64,000 nucleotides of DNA. It comes from Ottowia thiooxydans DSM 14619 (lineage in GTDB: Bacteria > Pseudomonadota > Gammaproteobacteria > Burkholderiales > Burkholderiaceae_C). The stretch spans positions 62,001 through 126,000 of the forward strand of contig NZ_AUGX01000010.1 of assembly GCF_000422885.1 (NCBI RefSeq), given 5' to 3'. This document shows, one piece after another, positions 48,980-57,928 of this stretch. Position numbers and translations under genes: made by a program. Each line of letters opens with the position of its first letter. Position 1 is the first letter of the stretch. The notes below the pieces were generated by a model. The model was not told the origin of the DNA, did no database searches, and was given only the letters and a program-made list of their open reading frames with translations.

Positions 48980-49416
48980 TCGACAAGAAATTCATTGGCT
49001 ACCAGCTAAAGCCCTCAGTGCTCACTGTGGACCGCACGCGTCTGCAGTTCTTCGCCAAGGCCATTGGTGAGCAGAACCCGGTCTACTTAGACCAAGTCGC
49101 TGCCCAGGCCGCCGGCTACGCAGATGTGCCCGCACCGCCCACATTTCTATTCGCTGCCGAGCTAGACAGCGGCGCCACCGACCAGTTGCTGGCGGATCTG
49201 GAGATACCGCTGGCCAAGCTGTTGCACGGCGAGCAGTCGTTCAGCTACCACCAGCCGGTATGCGCTGGTGACACGGTCACCGTGCAATCGACCATCACTG
49301 ACATCTACGACAAGAAAGGCGGCCAGCTTGAGTTCGCCGTCAAGGCATCGCGCGTAACCAACCAGCGCAGTGAGCTGGTGGCCGAAATGCGCACAGTGCT
49401 CGTTGTTCGCCATTGA
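48976..49416 (+). CDS. MaoC-like hydratase subunit, N-terminal (non-catalytic) type
   Basis: 146 residues of the MaoC N-terminal/FAS1 dehydratase group (TVDRTRLQFFAKAIGEQNPVYLD, APPTFLFAAEL, GEQSFSYHQPVCAGDTVTVQ). It lacks the D-x-x-x-x-H hydratase motif of the catalytic subunit. Such half-size proteins pair with a catalytic half (as ChsH1/ChsH2 in steroid degraders) to form one hot-dog hydratase. The next gene encodes that partner; the two starts and stops overlap by four bases or nearly so. Confidence 0.8.
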   Translation: MIDKKFIGYQLKPSVLTVDRTRLQFFAKAIGEQNPVYLDQVAAQAAGYADVPAPPTFLFAAELDSGATDQLLADLEIPLAKLLHGEQSFSYHQPVCAGDTVTVQSTITDIYDKKGGQLEFAVKASRVTNQRSELVAEMRTVLVVRH

Positions 49417-49430
49417 AAGAAGAAACCACC

Positions 49431-49838
49431 ATGACCACTTCAATCAAGGTGGGCGATCGCCTGCCCACCCTACAGCTTCCCTCTGTGGACCGCGCCACGC
49501 TTGCGCTGTTCGGAGGCGCCTCGGGCGACCACAACCCGATTCACATTGACACCGATTTCGCCCGCCGGTCGGGCATGCCTGACGTGTTCGCGCAAGGGAT
49601 GCTGGGCATGGCTTGGCTGGGCCGCTTGCTCACGCAGTGGGTGCCGCAGTCGCGTATCCGCCAGTACGACGCGCGCTTCGCGGGCATCACACATCTGGGC
49701 AACGCCATGAGCTGCAGCGGTGAGGTGGTTGAGCTCATGGAGCGCGCCGGCGAGGCCTGTGCTCGCGTGACTGTGACCTCCGCCAACCAATACGGCCAGA
49801 CCAAGATCGTAGGCGAAGCCATCGTCGCCCTGGCCTGA
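49431..49838 (+). CDS. MaoC-like enoyl-CoA hydratase, catalytic subunit
   Basis: 135 residues from ATG 49431 (an upstream GTG/ATG-less extension is unlikely). The hydratase motif FGGASGDHNPIHIDTDFA has the Asp and His that activate water in R-specific enoyl-CoA hydratases, followed by the MaoC strand pattern (GMLGMAWLGRLLTQW, YDARFAGITHLGNAMSC). It converts trans-2-enoyl-CoA to (R)-3-hydroxyacyl-CoA, the substrate of the SDR gene downstream. Confidence 0.85.
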   Translation: MTTSIKVGDRLPTLQLPSVDRATLALFGGASGDHNPIHIDTDFARRSGMPDVFAQGMLGMAWLGRLLTQWVPQSRIRQYDARFAGITHLGNAMSCSGEVVELMERAGEACARVTVTSANQYGQTKIVGEAIVALA

Positions 49839-49881
49839 CCCTTTCTGACCTAAAGAACACCACAAAGAGGACACACAAGAT

Positions 49882-50712
49882 ATGAGCAAGAAACTCGACG
49901 GTAAGGTCGCCATGATTACAGGCTCGGGGCGCGGCATTGGCCGTAGCATCGCCATGAAACTCGCCGAAGACGGTGCGCGCCTGGTAATCAACGATCTCGA
50001 TGCAGATCCGGCCCAGGAAACCGTGGAGGCCATCAAAGCCATGGGCGGCGAGGCCGTGGCCTGCGTGGGCAGCGTGACCGCCCCAGATTTCTCCGAACGC
50101 TTCATCGGCACTGCGGTGGAGAACTTCAAAGGCATCGACATCATCGTCAATAACGCCGGCTACACCTGGGACAACGTGATCCAGAAAATGACCGACGAGC
50201 AGTGGTATGCCATCATGGATTGCCACCTCACGGCGCCCTTTCGCATTCTGCGCGCGGCGCAGCCAGTGATTCGCGCGCTGTCCAAGTCAGAGCTCGACAA
50301 AGGCGTGCGCAACATGCGCAAGGTGGTCAACATTTCATCGATGGCTGGCGTGTTCGGCAATGTTGGGCAGAGCAATTACTCGGCAGCCAAGGCCGGCATC
50401 ATGGGCCTCACGCAGGCGCTAGCCAAAGAATGGGGCCGCATGAATGTCACCGTGAATTGCGTGGCATTCGGTCTGATCAAGACACGCCTGACTGGCAGCA
50501 CCGCAGAAGGCGCCACCACGAACATCGACGGCCGCGATATCAAGGTGGGCGTGAACCCGGGCCTGCTGTCGCTGATGGAGCAGACCATTCCCCTCGGCCG
50601 TGGCGGTACCCCCGAAGAAGCGGCGGGCTCCGTATACCTGTTTTGCATTCCTGAGTCGGACTACGTCAGCGGCCAGACGCTGATTTGCTCCGGTGGCCTG
50701 ACGGGCATGTGA
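49882..50712 (+). CDS. SDR-family 3-hydroxyacyl-CoA dehydrogenase
   Basis: 276 residues with the classical SDR pattern: nucleotide motif MITGSGRGIGRSIAM, NNAG at IIVNNAGYTW, catalytic Ser in VVNISSMAG and YSAAKAG (Tyr and Lys). It resembles FabG and the dehydrogenase part of peroxisomal MFE-2, which oxidise (R)-3-hydroxyacyl-CoA. This fits the MaoC-type hydratase upstream. Specificity for a particular substrate cannot be read. The stop overlaps the next start (TGATG). Confidence 0.85.
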   Translation: MSKKLDGKVAMITGSGRGIGRSIAMKLAEDGARLVINDLDADPAQETVEAIKAMGGEAVACVGSVTAPDFSERFIGTAVENFKGIDIIVNNAGYTWDNVIQKMTDEQWYAIMDCHLTAPFRILRAAQPVIRALSKSELDKGVRNMRKVVNISSMAGVFGNVGQSNYSAAKAGIMGLTQALAKEWGRMNVTVNCVAFGLIKTRLTGSTAEGATTNIDGRDIKVGVNPGLLSLMEQTIPLGRGGTPEEAAGSVYLFCIPESDYVSGQTLICSGGLTGM

Positions 50713-51869
50713 TGAGTATGTTGCCACGCCTATTGCAGCATCCCTGGATGGATGCAGAGATCGAGAGCTTTCGCGAGCAGGTCCGCCGCTGTGTGGCGGA
50801 CAAGCTGGTGCCGCAGCTCGACTCCTGGCGCCGCCAGGGTTTCATCCCCCGCGAAACCTGGCGCGCTCTTGGCGATCTGGGTTTCCTGTTGCCTGAGATG
50901 CCTGAGGCCTACGGTGGCCCGGGCGCCACGCTGGCTTACCAGTTAGTGGTGCAGGACGAGCTCGCCAAGGCGGAGGTGCCGGCCAACACGGCCGTGCACT
51001 CCATCGCGGCGCACTACATCCTTGACTACGGCACTGAAGCGCAGAAGCAGCGCTGGCTGCCTAAGCTCACCAGCGGCGAGATGCTCGCCGGGATTGCGAT
51101 GACCGAGCCAGGCGCGGGCTCGGACCTCAAGGCGATCAGCACACGGGCGCGGCTGGACGGCGACCACTACGTGGTGGACGGTGCCAAAACCTTTATTACC
51201 AACGGCTTCACCGCCAACCTGCTGGTGGTGGTTGTGCGCACTGGTGAGGCTGGTGCCAAGGGCGTTTCTCTGCTGGTGCTGGAAACTGAAAACCTGCGGG
51301 GTTTCAGCGTCGGCAGGCGACTGGAAAAGCTCGGGCAGCATGCCTCTGACACGGCTGAGCTGAACTTCGACGGTGTGCGTGTGCCGGTTTCTCACCTAGT
51401 GGGTGGTGTAGAAGGCCAAGGCTTCGTACAGCTAATGAGCCAGCTCACCTACGAGCGCCTGCTGCTCGCCGTGCCCGCCGCGGCAGTGATCGAGCGCGCG
51501 CTCGAGCTGACGGTGGAATACACCAAGAACCGCAAGGCCTTCGGTCAAGCCCTCGCTGACTTCCAGAACACCCGTTTCAAGTTGGCCGAATGCGCCACGC
51601 TGGCGCATGTGGTGCGCAGCTTCGTCAACGACTGCATCCAGCGCCAGCTTGACGGCACGCTGGACAACGAAGCCGCCTACATGGCCAAGTGGTGGTGCTC
51701 TGAACAGCAGTGCAAAGTGACGGACGAATGCCTGCAGCTTTTCGGCGGCTACGGCTACATGGCCGAATACCCGATCGCCCGCATGTACGCCGACTCGCGA
51801 GTGCAACGCATCTACGGCGGCGCCAACGAGATCATGAAAGATCTGATCGCTCGCAAAGTGGTGGCCTGA
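50712..51869 (+). CDS. Acyl-CoA dehydrogenase
   Basis: 385 residues. The flavin-binding and signature motifs are present: ELAKAEVPANTAVHSIAAHY, MLAGIAMTEPGAGSDLKAI (FAD and substrate loop), YVVDGAKTFITNG, and the C-terminal QLFGGYGYMAEYPIARMYADSRVQRIYGGANEIMKDLIAR with the Glu-type catalytic loop (YGGANE). It makes the 2,3-enoyl-CoA that the MaoC pair hydrates. The start overlaps the SDR stop by one base. Confidence 0.9.
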   Translation: MSMLPRLLQHPWMDAEIESFREQVRRCVADKLVPQLDSWRRQGFIPRETWRALGDLGFLLPEMPEAYGGPGATLAYQLVVQDELAKAEVPANTAVHSIAAHYILDYGTEAQKQRWLPKLTSGEMLAGIAMTEPGAGSDLKAISTRARLDGDHYVVDGAKTFITNGFTANLLVVVVRTGEAGAKGVSLLVLETENLRGFSVGRRLEKLGQHASDTAELNFDGVRVPVSHLVGGVEGQGFVQLMSQLTYERLLLAVPAAAVIERALELTVEYTKNRKAFGQALADFQNTRFKLAECATLAHVVRSFVNDCIQRQLDGTLDNEAAYMAKWWCSEQQCKVTDECLQLFGGYGYMAEYPIARMYADSRVQRIYGGANEIMKDLIARKVVA

Positions 51870-51969
51870 TGAGTCCTTTGTACCTCGTGAACGCCGGCAC
51901 ACACGCCTTCGAGCGAACGGTGCTCCAGCGCCGCGCCCCGCTTTACCACCTTGCAAGGGGCCCACACCC

Positions 51970-52755
51970 ATGACTGAAGCCATGCGCTCGCCCGCCATGC
52001 TGGAAGCGCGCGATCTGACCTTGAAGTTCGGCGGCGTCACTGCGTTGTCAGAGATCTCGGTGGACATCGGCCACCAGGAACTGGTGGCTCTCATCGGCCC
52101 CAACGGCGCGGGCAAGAGTTCGTTGCTGAACGTGCTCTCCGGTTTCTACCGGCCTAGCAAGGGCTCAGTGCGATTTGAAGGCCAGGACATTGGGCGCTGG
52201 CCCGTGCACCGCGTGGCCAAGGCTGGCCTGGCGCGCACCTTCCAAGGTACCCACCTGCTGCCTCATATGAGTGTGCTGGACAACATTCTGGCTGGCCGCT
52301 TCATGCACATGAAGAGCACGCTGACACAAGCCTTTTTCTACTATCCGTTCACCCACCGCGAAGAGGTCGCGCACCGCACTGTGGCTGAAGAAATCCTGAG
52401 CTTTCTCGAACTTGAGCATCTTCGACACCACCCAGTGGGCACGCTGGGCTACGGTATGCGAAAAAGGGTCGATCTGGGTCGCGCGCTCGCCATGGAGCCC
52501 CGCATGCTGCTGCTTGACGAACCCATGGCCGGTATGAACAGCGAAGAAAAGGAAGACCTCGCGCGCTTCATTCTGGACATTCGCGAGTCGCGACAGATCC
52601 CTGTCGTGCTGGTGGAACATGACATGGGCGTGGTGATGGACATCGCCGACCGCGTGATCGTGCTCAACTTTGGCCGCAAGATTGCCGACGCCTCGCCCAC
52701 GGCCGTGCAGCAGGACGAAAACGTGATCTCGGCGTACCTGGGAGGCCATGAATGA
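51970..52755 (+). CDS. livG: Branched-chain-type ABC transporter ATP-binding protein (LivG-like)
   Basis: 261 residues. Walker A LIGPNGAGKSSLLN, the LivG-type insertion with KAGLARTFQGTHLLPHMSV, signature GYGMRKRVDLGRALAM, Walker B MLLLDEPMAGMN and the H-loop VLVEHDMGVVMDIADR. It powers uptake of the operon's substrate with the LivF-, LivH- and LivM-like proteins encoded downstream. The 100 bp before it (51870-51969) hold only a short out-of-frame ORF. ATGA overlap with the ligase gene. Confidence 0.85.
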   Translation: MTEAMRSPAMLEARDLTLKFGGVTALSEISVDIGHQELVALIGPNGAGKSSLLNVLSGFYRPSKGSVRFEGQDIGRWPVHRVAKAGLARTFQGTHLLPHMSVLDNILAGRFMHMKSTLTQAFFYYPFTHREEVAHRTVAEEILSFLELEHLRHHPVGTLGYGMRKRVDLGRALAMEPRMLLLDEPMAGMNSEEKEDLARFILDIRESRQIPVVLVEHDMGVVMDIADRVIVLNFGRKIADASPTAVQQDENVISAYLGGHE

Positions 52756-54710
52756 GCGGCGCAAACAAACCGCAAACCCTGCCGCAATGGCTGCTGCACA
52801 ATGCGGCCACGCGCGGCAGCGAAGTGGCGCAACGCCACAAGCGCGAAGGCGTGTGGAAGCAATTTAGCTGGTCCGACGTACGTGACGAAGTGCGCGCGCT
52901 CGCTCTCGGCTTGCGTGCACGCGGCGTGCAGCGCGGCCAGTCCGTGGTGCTGCTGAGTGAGAACCGACCTGAACTCTACTGGGCAGAATGGGCCGCGATG
53001 GCGGTGGGCGCCAAAGTAGTCGCCCTCTACCCGGACGCGACGGAGTCCGAAGTCAACTACGTGGTCGAAGATGCGCAGGCTGTCTGCGTTTTCGCGGAAG
53101 ACCAGGAACAGGTCGACAAGGTGCTGCCAGTCATGACCCGGCACAGCGCCTTGCACACCGTGGTTTGGTGGGAATCGGGTGGCTTGTGGTCTTACAGGAA
53201 CGATGGCCTGCTCGGCTGGGACGAGTTCAAGTCCCCGGCTCTGCCTGTGCAACCCGCCGATGAAGCCTGGTTTGAGCAGGCCGTGGCACAGGGACAGAGC
53301 GGCGACATCGCCGTGTTGTCTTACACCTCAGGCACCACCGGCGCGCCCAAGGGCGTGATCACCACGCATGCTTCGTTACTGCACAACGCCGAACTGATCG
53401 GGCAGGCAATGCAGGTACCTGAAGGCGGCGACTACCTTTCCTACATCCCGCTCTCGTGGGCCACCGAACAGTGGGTAGGCGTGACGATGGGCCTGATGCG
53501 CCCGCTGCGGGTGAACTTCGCCGAGAAGCCGGACCAGATCCAGGAAGCGATCCGCGAACTCGCCTGTGAGATCGTCTTCTTCGGCCCGCGCCAATGGGAG
53601 AGCCTCGCCGCGCGAGTGCACGCTCGCATGCTCGACGCTCCGCCCTGGCGGCAGAAGGTGGTGGACTGGGGCCTGCAGATTGGCCGCCTGGCCCGTGCGG
53701 AGCAACTGGACACGCGCACCCGTGCCTGGTGGGTGCGCGCTTTGTTGCCGGTGGCCGACGCCCTCGTCTTGCGCCCGTTGCGTGAGCAGTTGGGCTTGAA
53801 GCGCGCCCGCATCGCGTTCACCGGTGGCGCGGCTGTGGCGCCCGACATCTTCCGGTTGTTCGCGGCCATGGGCGTGATGCTGCGCAACGTATACGGCTGC
53901 AGTGAGTTCGGCCTGATCACTCTGCACCAGGGGGCGCGTGTCAACGCCGAAACCATTGGCGAGACCGTGGCTCAGGCAAGCGCCTGGGGCGAGCCCATGC
54001 AGTGGCGCCTGGCGGAGGGTGGCGGGCTCGAGGTGCGCGGTGGCGCGGGATTTGCCGGCTACTGGGGCAAGCCAGACAAGAGTGCTGAAAAGCTCAACGA
54101 TGGCTGGTTTCAGACTGGCGATTCGGTGGGCCAGGGACCAAGCAGCAACGAGCTCATTTACTACGACCGTGTGGAGCACATGAGCCGCCTGCAGGGCGGG
54201 CACCTGTTCTCCAAGCAGTTCATTGAGGTGCGGCTGCGCTTTTCACCCTATATCCGCGAAGTGATGGTGGTAGGAGACCCGACACGAGAGCACGTGACGG
54301 CGTTGGTCAACATCGACGGCGATGTGTTCGGCCGCTGGGCTGAGCGCAACGGCGTGTCGTTCACCACCTTCACGGACCTTTCGCAGCGCCCCGAGGTGCT
54401 GGCCCAGGTGGCCAAAGAGATCTCCAACGTCAATCTGACTCTGCCTGAACAGGCGCGCCTGCGATATTTTGTGAACCTGCCCAAAGAGCTGGATGCCGAC
54501 GAGGGGGAGCTAACCCGTACCCGCAAGCTCAAGCGCGACTTCATCGAGCAGCGATACGGCGCACTGATAGAAGCGATGTACGCCAACCGGCCCAGCACCG
54601 CGATCGAGATCCCCGTTCGCTATCAGGACGGCCGCGCCGGCCTGCTGCGCGCCAACGTGACCACAGGACGCGTGCCCTCTTCCGCGCGAAACGGAGACAA
54701 GAACCCATGA
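52752..54710 (+). CDS. Long-chain-type acyl-CoA synthetase (AMP-forming)
   Basis: 652 residues. The AMP-binding core is complete: A3 VLSYTSGTTGAPKGVITTH, A5 YGCSEFGLITLHQGA, and A8-like NDGWFQTGDSVGQG with LIYYDRVEHMSRLQGGHLFSKQFIEV. The A10 lysine is probably in TRTRKLKRDFIEQRY. The size and the long N- and C-termini match the LACS/FadD15-like group. It sits between LivG and LivH genes with four-base overlaps on both sides, so import and activation are probably linked. It should make the acyl-CoA that enters the cycle. Confidence 0.85.
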   Translation: MSGANKPQTLPQWLLHNAATRGSEVAQRHKREGVWKQFSWSDVRDEVRALALGLRARGVQRGQSVVLLSENRPELYWAEWAAMAVGAKVVALYPDATESEVNYVVEDAQAVCVFAEDQEQVDKVLPVMTRHSALHTVVWWESGGLWSYRNDGLLGWDEFKSPALPVQPADEAWFEQAVAQGQSGDIAVLSYTSGTTGAPKGVITTHASLLHNAELIGQAMQVPEGGDYLSYIPLSWATEQWVGVTMGLMRPLRVNFAEKPDQIQEAIRELACEIVFFGPRQWESLAARVHARMLDAPPWRQKVVDWGLQIGRLARAEQLDTRTRAWWVRALLPVADALVLRPLREQLGLKRARIAFTGGAAVAPDIFRLFAAMGVMLRNVYGCSEFGLITLHQGARVNAETIGETVAQASAWGEPMQWRLAEGGGLEVRGGAGFAGYWGKPDKSAEKLNDGWFQTGDSVGQGPSSNELIYYDRVEHMSRLQGGHLFSKQFIEVRLRFSPYIREVMVVGDPTREHVTALVNIDGDVFGRWAERNGVSFTTFTDLSQRPEVLAQVAKEISNVNLTLPEQARLRYFVNLPKELDADEGELTRTRKLKRDFIEQRYGALIEAMYANRPSTAIEIPVRYQDGRAGLLRANVTTGRVPSSARNGDKNP

Positions 54711-55591
54711 TCGACTTCTTCAACTACCTGCTGAACGGCTTTCTGCAGGGCCAGATCTATGCCCTGCTGGCACTCGGCTTCATGGTCATCTACCGCGCCA
54801 GCAAAGTGTTCAACTTCGCTCAGGGTGAACTCATGATGCTCGGCGCCTACGCCGTGTGGACACTCACGCTCGGCGCCAACCTTCCGCCTTGGCTGGGGAT
54901 CCCGTTGGCCTTCGTCTGCGCCCTCGTGTACGGCTGGCTCATCGAGCGGCTGTTCTTCGAACGGCTGGTGGGCGAATCGGTGTTTTCGATGGTGATGGTG
55001 ACCATAGGCTTGGTGATTTTGATCCGCGGCATCGTGCTGGTGGTTTGGGGTGCGGCGGACCGCCAGTTCCCTGTACTGCTGCCACCAGCACCCCTGATCG
55101 TGGGCGAGATGATCTTCCCGTCTTCGCTCGTGATCGGCGCAGTGCTCACGCTGTTTGCCACGCTAGGCCTGTCCTGGTTCTTCAACCGCACCCGCGCTGG
55201 CCTCACGCTTACCGCCGTGGCGGAAGAACCCACCACAGCGATTTCGCTCGGCATCTCAGTCAAGCGGGCCGTCACTCTCGCCTGGATGATGGGATCAGTT
55301 ATCGCTACAGCCGGTGCCATCGTGCTGCTCAGTGGCCGCTCGCTCACCGTGGGTACCGCCGACGTGGCGCTCGCGGCACTGCCGGTGGCGCTGCTCGCGG
55401 GCCTTGAATCTATAGGCGGCCTCATCCTTGCCGGCGCCATTGTGGGCATTGTGCAAGCCTTGGTGGCAGCCTACATCGATCCTGTGATTGGCGGCTCTGC
55501 CTCGTCGATCGTGCCCTTTGTTTTCATGCTGCTGATCTTGCTTGTGCGTCCCACCGGCTTGTTCGGATGGCGCCATGTGGAGCGTGTGTGA
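54707..55591 (+). CDS. livH: Branched-chain-type ABC permease (LivH-like)
   Basis: 294 residues, about eight hydrophobic segments. The LivH signature is present: NGFLQGQIYALLALGFMVIYRASKVFNFAQGELMMLGAY at the start and the coupling-loop region TAVAEEPTTAISLGISVKR. It forms the membrane channel with the LivM-like protein and imports the operon's substrate. It overlaps the ligase gene by four bases and its stop overlaps the LivM ATG. Confidence 0.88.
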   Translation: MIDFFNYLLNGFLQGQIYALLALGFMVIYRASKVFNFAQGELMMLGAYAVWTLTLGANLPPWLGIPLAFVCALVYGWLIERLFFERLVGESVFSMVMVTIGLVILIRGIVLVVWGAADRQFPVLLPPAPLIVGEMIFPSSLVIGAVLTLFATLGLSWFFNRTRAGLTLTAVAEEPTTAISLGISVKRAVTLAWMMGSVIATAGAIVLLSGRSLTVGTADVALAALPVALLAGLESIGGLILAGAIVGIVQALVAAYIDPVIGGSASSIVPFVFMLLILLVRPTGLFGWRHVERV

Positions 55592-56640
55592 TGGACCCGT
55601 CTGGTATTTTCTTCACCAGCCACGCTGGCGACCGCTCCCTGGTGCGCACACGTGCGCAATGGTTCAGCCTGCTGGCGCTGCTGCTGGTACTGGCTACGCT
55701 GCCTTGGTGGGCTTCAGAGCGCTGGGTCAGCATCGGCTACACCACCTTTATCACCGCCGTTGCGGTGATTGGTCTGCAGATCTGCACTGGCTACGCTGGC
55801 CAGATCAACCTGGGGCAATCGGCCTTCATGGGCGTGGGTGCTTACGGGGCTGCGCTGGCCATGATGGCCGGCTGGAACGCCGTGGCGGCCCTTCTCATAG
55901 GCGGTGCGGGTGCGGCCATCTTTGGTGTGATGTTCGGCCTGACTGCGGCACGCATCAAGGGTTTCTACCTTGCGCTCACCACCATCGCCGCCCAAGCGTT
56001 GTTCCACTTTCTGGTGCTCAATCTGCCGGGGCAATGGTTGGGCGGCGCAGGTGGGCTGCACGTGGAATCAGCTCCATTTTTTGGCATTTCGCTCAGCAAC
56101 GACCGCGCCATCTACTGGTTCTCGCTCGTGGTGCTGGTGGTCATGACCATCGGTGCTTTTGGAATCGTGCGCTCACGCCATGGCCGCAGCTTTGAAGCGG
56201 TGCGCGATGACGACGTGGCCGCCGGCATGATGGGCATTCCAGTGGCGGCTACCAAGGCCCGCGCCTTCCTGGTGAGCGCTTTCTACGCCGGTGTGGCCGG
56301 TGGCCTGTGGGTGGTGGCACTGCGACATGTGTCGGTGGAGCAATTTACGCTGTTCAACGCCATCTGGATGATCGCCATGATGATTGTGGGCGGCCTGGGC
56401 TCCATCACCGGCGCGCTCATCGGCACGGTGATGATCCAGCTCGCCCGCGAAGGCGTCACCAGCCTGGGCCCGAGCTTCATTCAATGGGTGCCCGCGGTAG
56501 GGCAGGACTTTGTCTTCGCCGCGATGAACGTGCTGCTGGGCACCGTGATCATTCTCTTCCTGCTGTTCGAGCCCAAGGGCGTGATGCACCGCGTCCAAAT
56601 TTCCAAGAACGCCTATCGACTCTGGCCGTTCCCGTACTGA
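55591..56640 (+). CDS. livM: Branched-chain-type ABC permease (LivM-like)
   Basis: 349 residues from ATG 55591, which shares its A with the upstream TGA. Membrane segments include WFSLLALLLVLATLPW and the LivM-type core GYAGQINLGQSAFMGVGAYGAALA, with the coupling loop VRDDDVAAGMMGIPVAATKARAF. It is the second permease of the transporter. Its stop is 40 bp from the substrate-binding protein start, with CTAGGAGAC as ribosome site there. Confidence 0.88.
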   Translation: MDPSGIFFTSHAGDRSLVRTRAQWFSLLALLLVLATLPWWASERWVSIGYTTFITAVAVIGLQICTGYAGQINLGQSAFMGVGAYGAALAMMAGWNAVAALLIGGAGAAIFGVMFGLTAARIKGFYLALTTIAAQALFHFLVLNLPGQWLGGAGGLHVESAPFFGISLSNDRAIYWFSLVVLVVMTIGAFGIVRSRHGRSFEAVRDDDVAAGMMGIPVAATKARAFLVSAFYAGVAGGLWVVALRHVSVEQFTLFNAIWMIAMMIVGGLGSITGALIGTVMIQLAREGVTSLGPSFIQWVPAVGQDFVFAAMNVLLGTVIILFLLFEPKGVMHRVQISKNAYRLWPFPY

Positions 56641-56680
56641 CCACCGTGGGGCGCAAGCCCATTTAACCCTAGGAGACAAC

Positions 56681-57916
56681 ATGAATAAATTGAAAATGTG
56701 GGCAGCCCGCGCCGCTATCGTGGCGGGCATCGCCGCCTCGTTCACGGCCCCTGCCACTGCGCAAACGGTGTACCAGGTTCCGGCCCTGTCGGACTACTCC
56801 GGCCCGTTCGCAGCCATCATGCCTATGCTCGGCTCGGGTCGCGACGGCGTAGTCGCGTGGTGGAACGCGGAGCACGGTGCCAAGCTGGGTGTCAAGCTCG
56901 AGCTCAAAACCTACGACACCCGCTACGACACCGCACAGACCGCCAGCCTGTGGCCTGGAGTACTGGCTACCAAACCGGTGATCGGCCTCTCGTTAGGCGG
57001 CCCTGACACAGCCGCTCTGCAGCAGCGCCTTCCCACAGACAAGGTGCCGATGATTCTGGGCTCAGCAGCCACCGGCTTCCAATGGCGCCCCAACCAGTGG
57101 GTGATGGCCACGCGCCCCACCTTCGTGCACGAGGTCACCGGTTTCCTGGAATGGTTCCAGAAGAACAAGGCTGGTGGCACGCGCCCAGTGAAGGTGGCTA
57201 TGTTCACTACAGAAGCCTCACCAACGTTTGCCGACATGGGCAAGGGTGTCATCGCCTACACCAAAGCCAACCCAAAGGTAGCCACGCTGGTAGAGATGGT
57301 CTACATCGAACCCCAGCCCGCTGACGTAACCCTGCAACTTCGCCGCGTGCTCAATGCGGGTGCCGAACTGATCCTGGTGCCCACCAACATACAGCAAGCC
57401 GTGGCAGTGAAACGCGCAATGCAGGCGCTAGGCAAGAACGTACCTATCGCCTACAGCATCCAGAATTCTCCAGCCATGCTGCAGAAGCTTTTGGGTAGCA
57501 TGGCCGCCATGGACGGCGACTACGAAGTACACGCCGGCGTCATCGCCACAGAGGAAGACACTGAGTCCAAGAAGTTCTACGACATGCTGGTGAGCAAGTA
57601 CGGGCTGAAAGCGCCATGGCACTCTATTACGACCATCGGCATCAGTCAGACGCTGGTGATGGTGCGCGTGGTGGAAGCCGCTGCAAAGAAACATGGCGGC
57701 AGCAAGCTGACCGGTGAGATGCTCTACAAAACGCTGATCGAGAACACCTTCCCGGCCACAGATTTCTATGGTTTCACCGGTGGTGGCGACATCGACTTCT
57801 CCGTTGAAGCCCCGTTCCCGACCAAGGAACCGCGCGTCAACATCGGCCAAGTGGTGGGCGGCAAGCTGACTACGGTAGCCAAAGGCGTGCCAGTGCCCAA
57901 GCTGGCGAAGTGGTGA
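56681..57916 (+). CDS. livK: Branched-chain-type ABC substrate-binding protein
   Basis: 411 residues. A signal peptide (AAIVAGIAASFTAPATAQ, cleavage near TAQ-T) is followed by the Peripla_BP_6 fold: YQVPALSDYSGPFAAIMP, VIGLSLGGPDTAALQQRLP, VKVAMFTTEASPTFADMG and NAGAELILVPTNIQQAVAV. It captures the substrate in the periplasm. The ligand is unlikely to be an amino acid, given its CoA-activation neighbours, and I cannot identify it further. Confidence 0.85.
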   Translation: MNKLKMWAARAAIVAGIAASFTAPATAQTVYQVPALSDYSGPFAAIMPMLGSGRDGVVAWWNAEHGAKLGVKLELKTYDTRYDTAQTASLWPGVLATKPVIGLSLGGPDTAALQQRLPTDKVPMILGSAATGFQWRPNQWVMATRPTFVHEVTGFLEWFQKNKAGGTRPVKVAMFTTEASPTFADMGKGVIAYTKANPKVATLVEMVYIEPQPADVTLQLRRVLNAGAELILVPTNIQQAVAVKRAMQALGKNVPIAYSIQNSPAMLQKLLGSMAAMDGDYEVHAGVIATEEDTESKKFYDMLVSKYGLKAPWHSITTIGISQTLVMVRVVEAAAKKHGGSKLTGEMLYKTLIENTFPATDFYGFTGGGDIDFSVEAPFPTKEPRVNIGQVVGGKLTTVAKGVPVPKLAKW

Positions 57917-57928
57917 GCGAGCAAAGCC

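Noticed and set aside
49470-50226. Minus-strand ORFs over the MaoC/SDR region
   Set aside because: They are shadows of the catabolic genes in a GC-rich frame.
53376-54203. 275-residue minus-strand ORF inside the ligase gene
   Set aside because: The ligase motifs are in the plus frame throughout this region.
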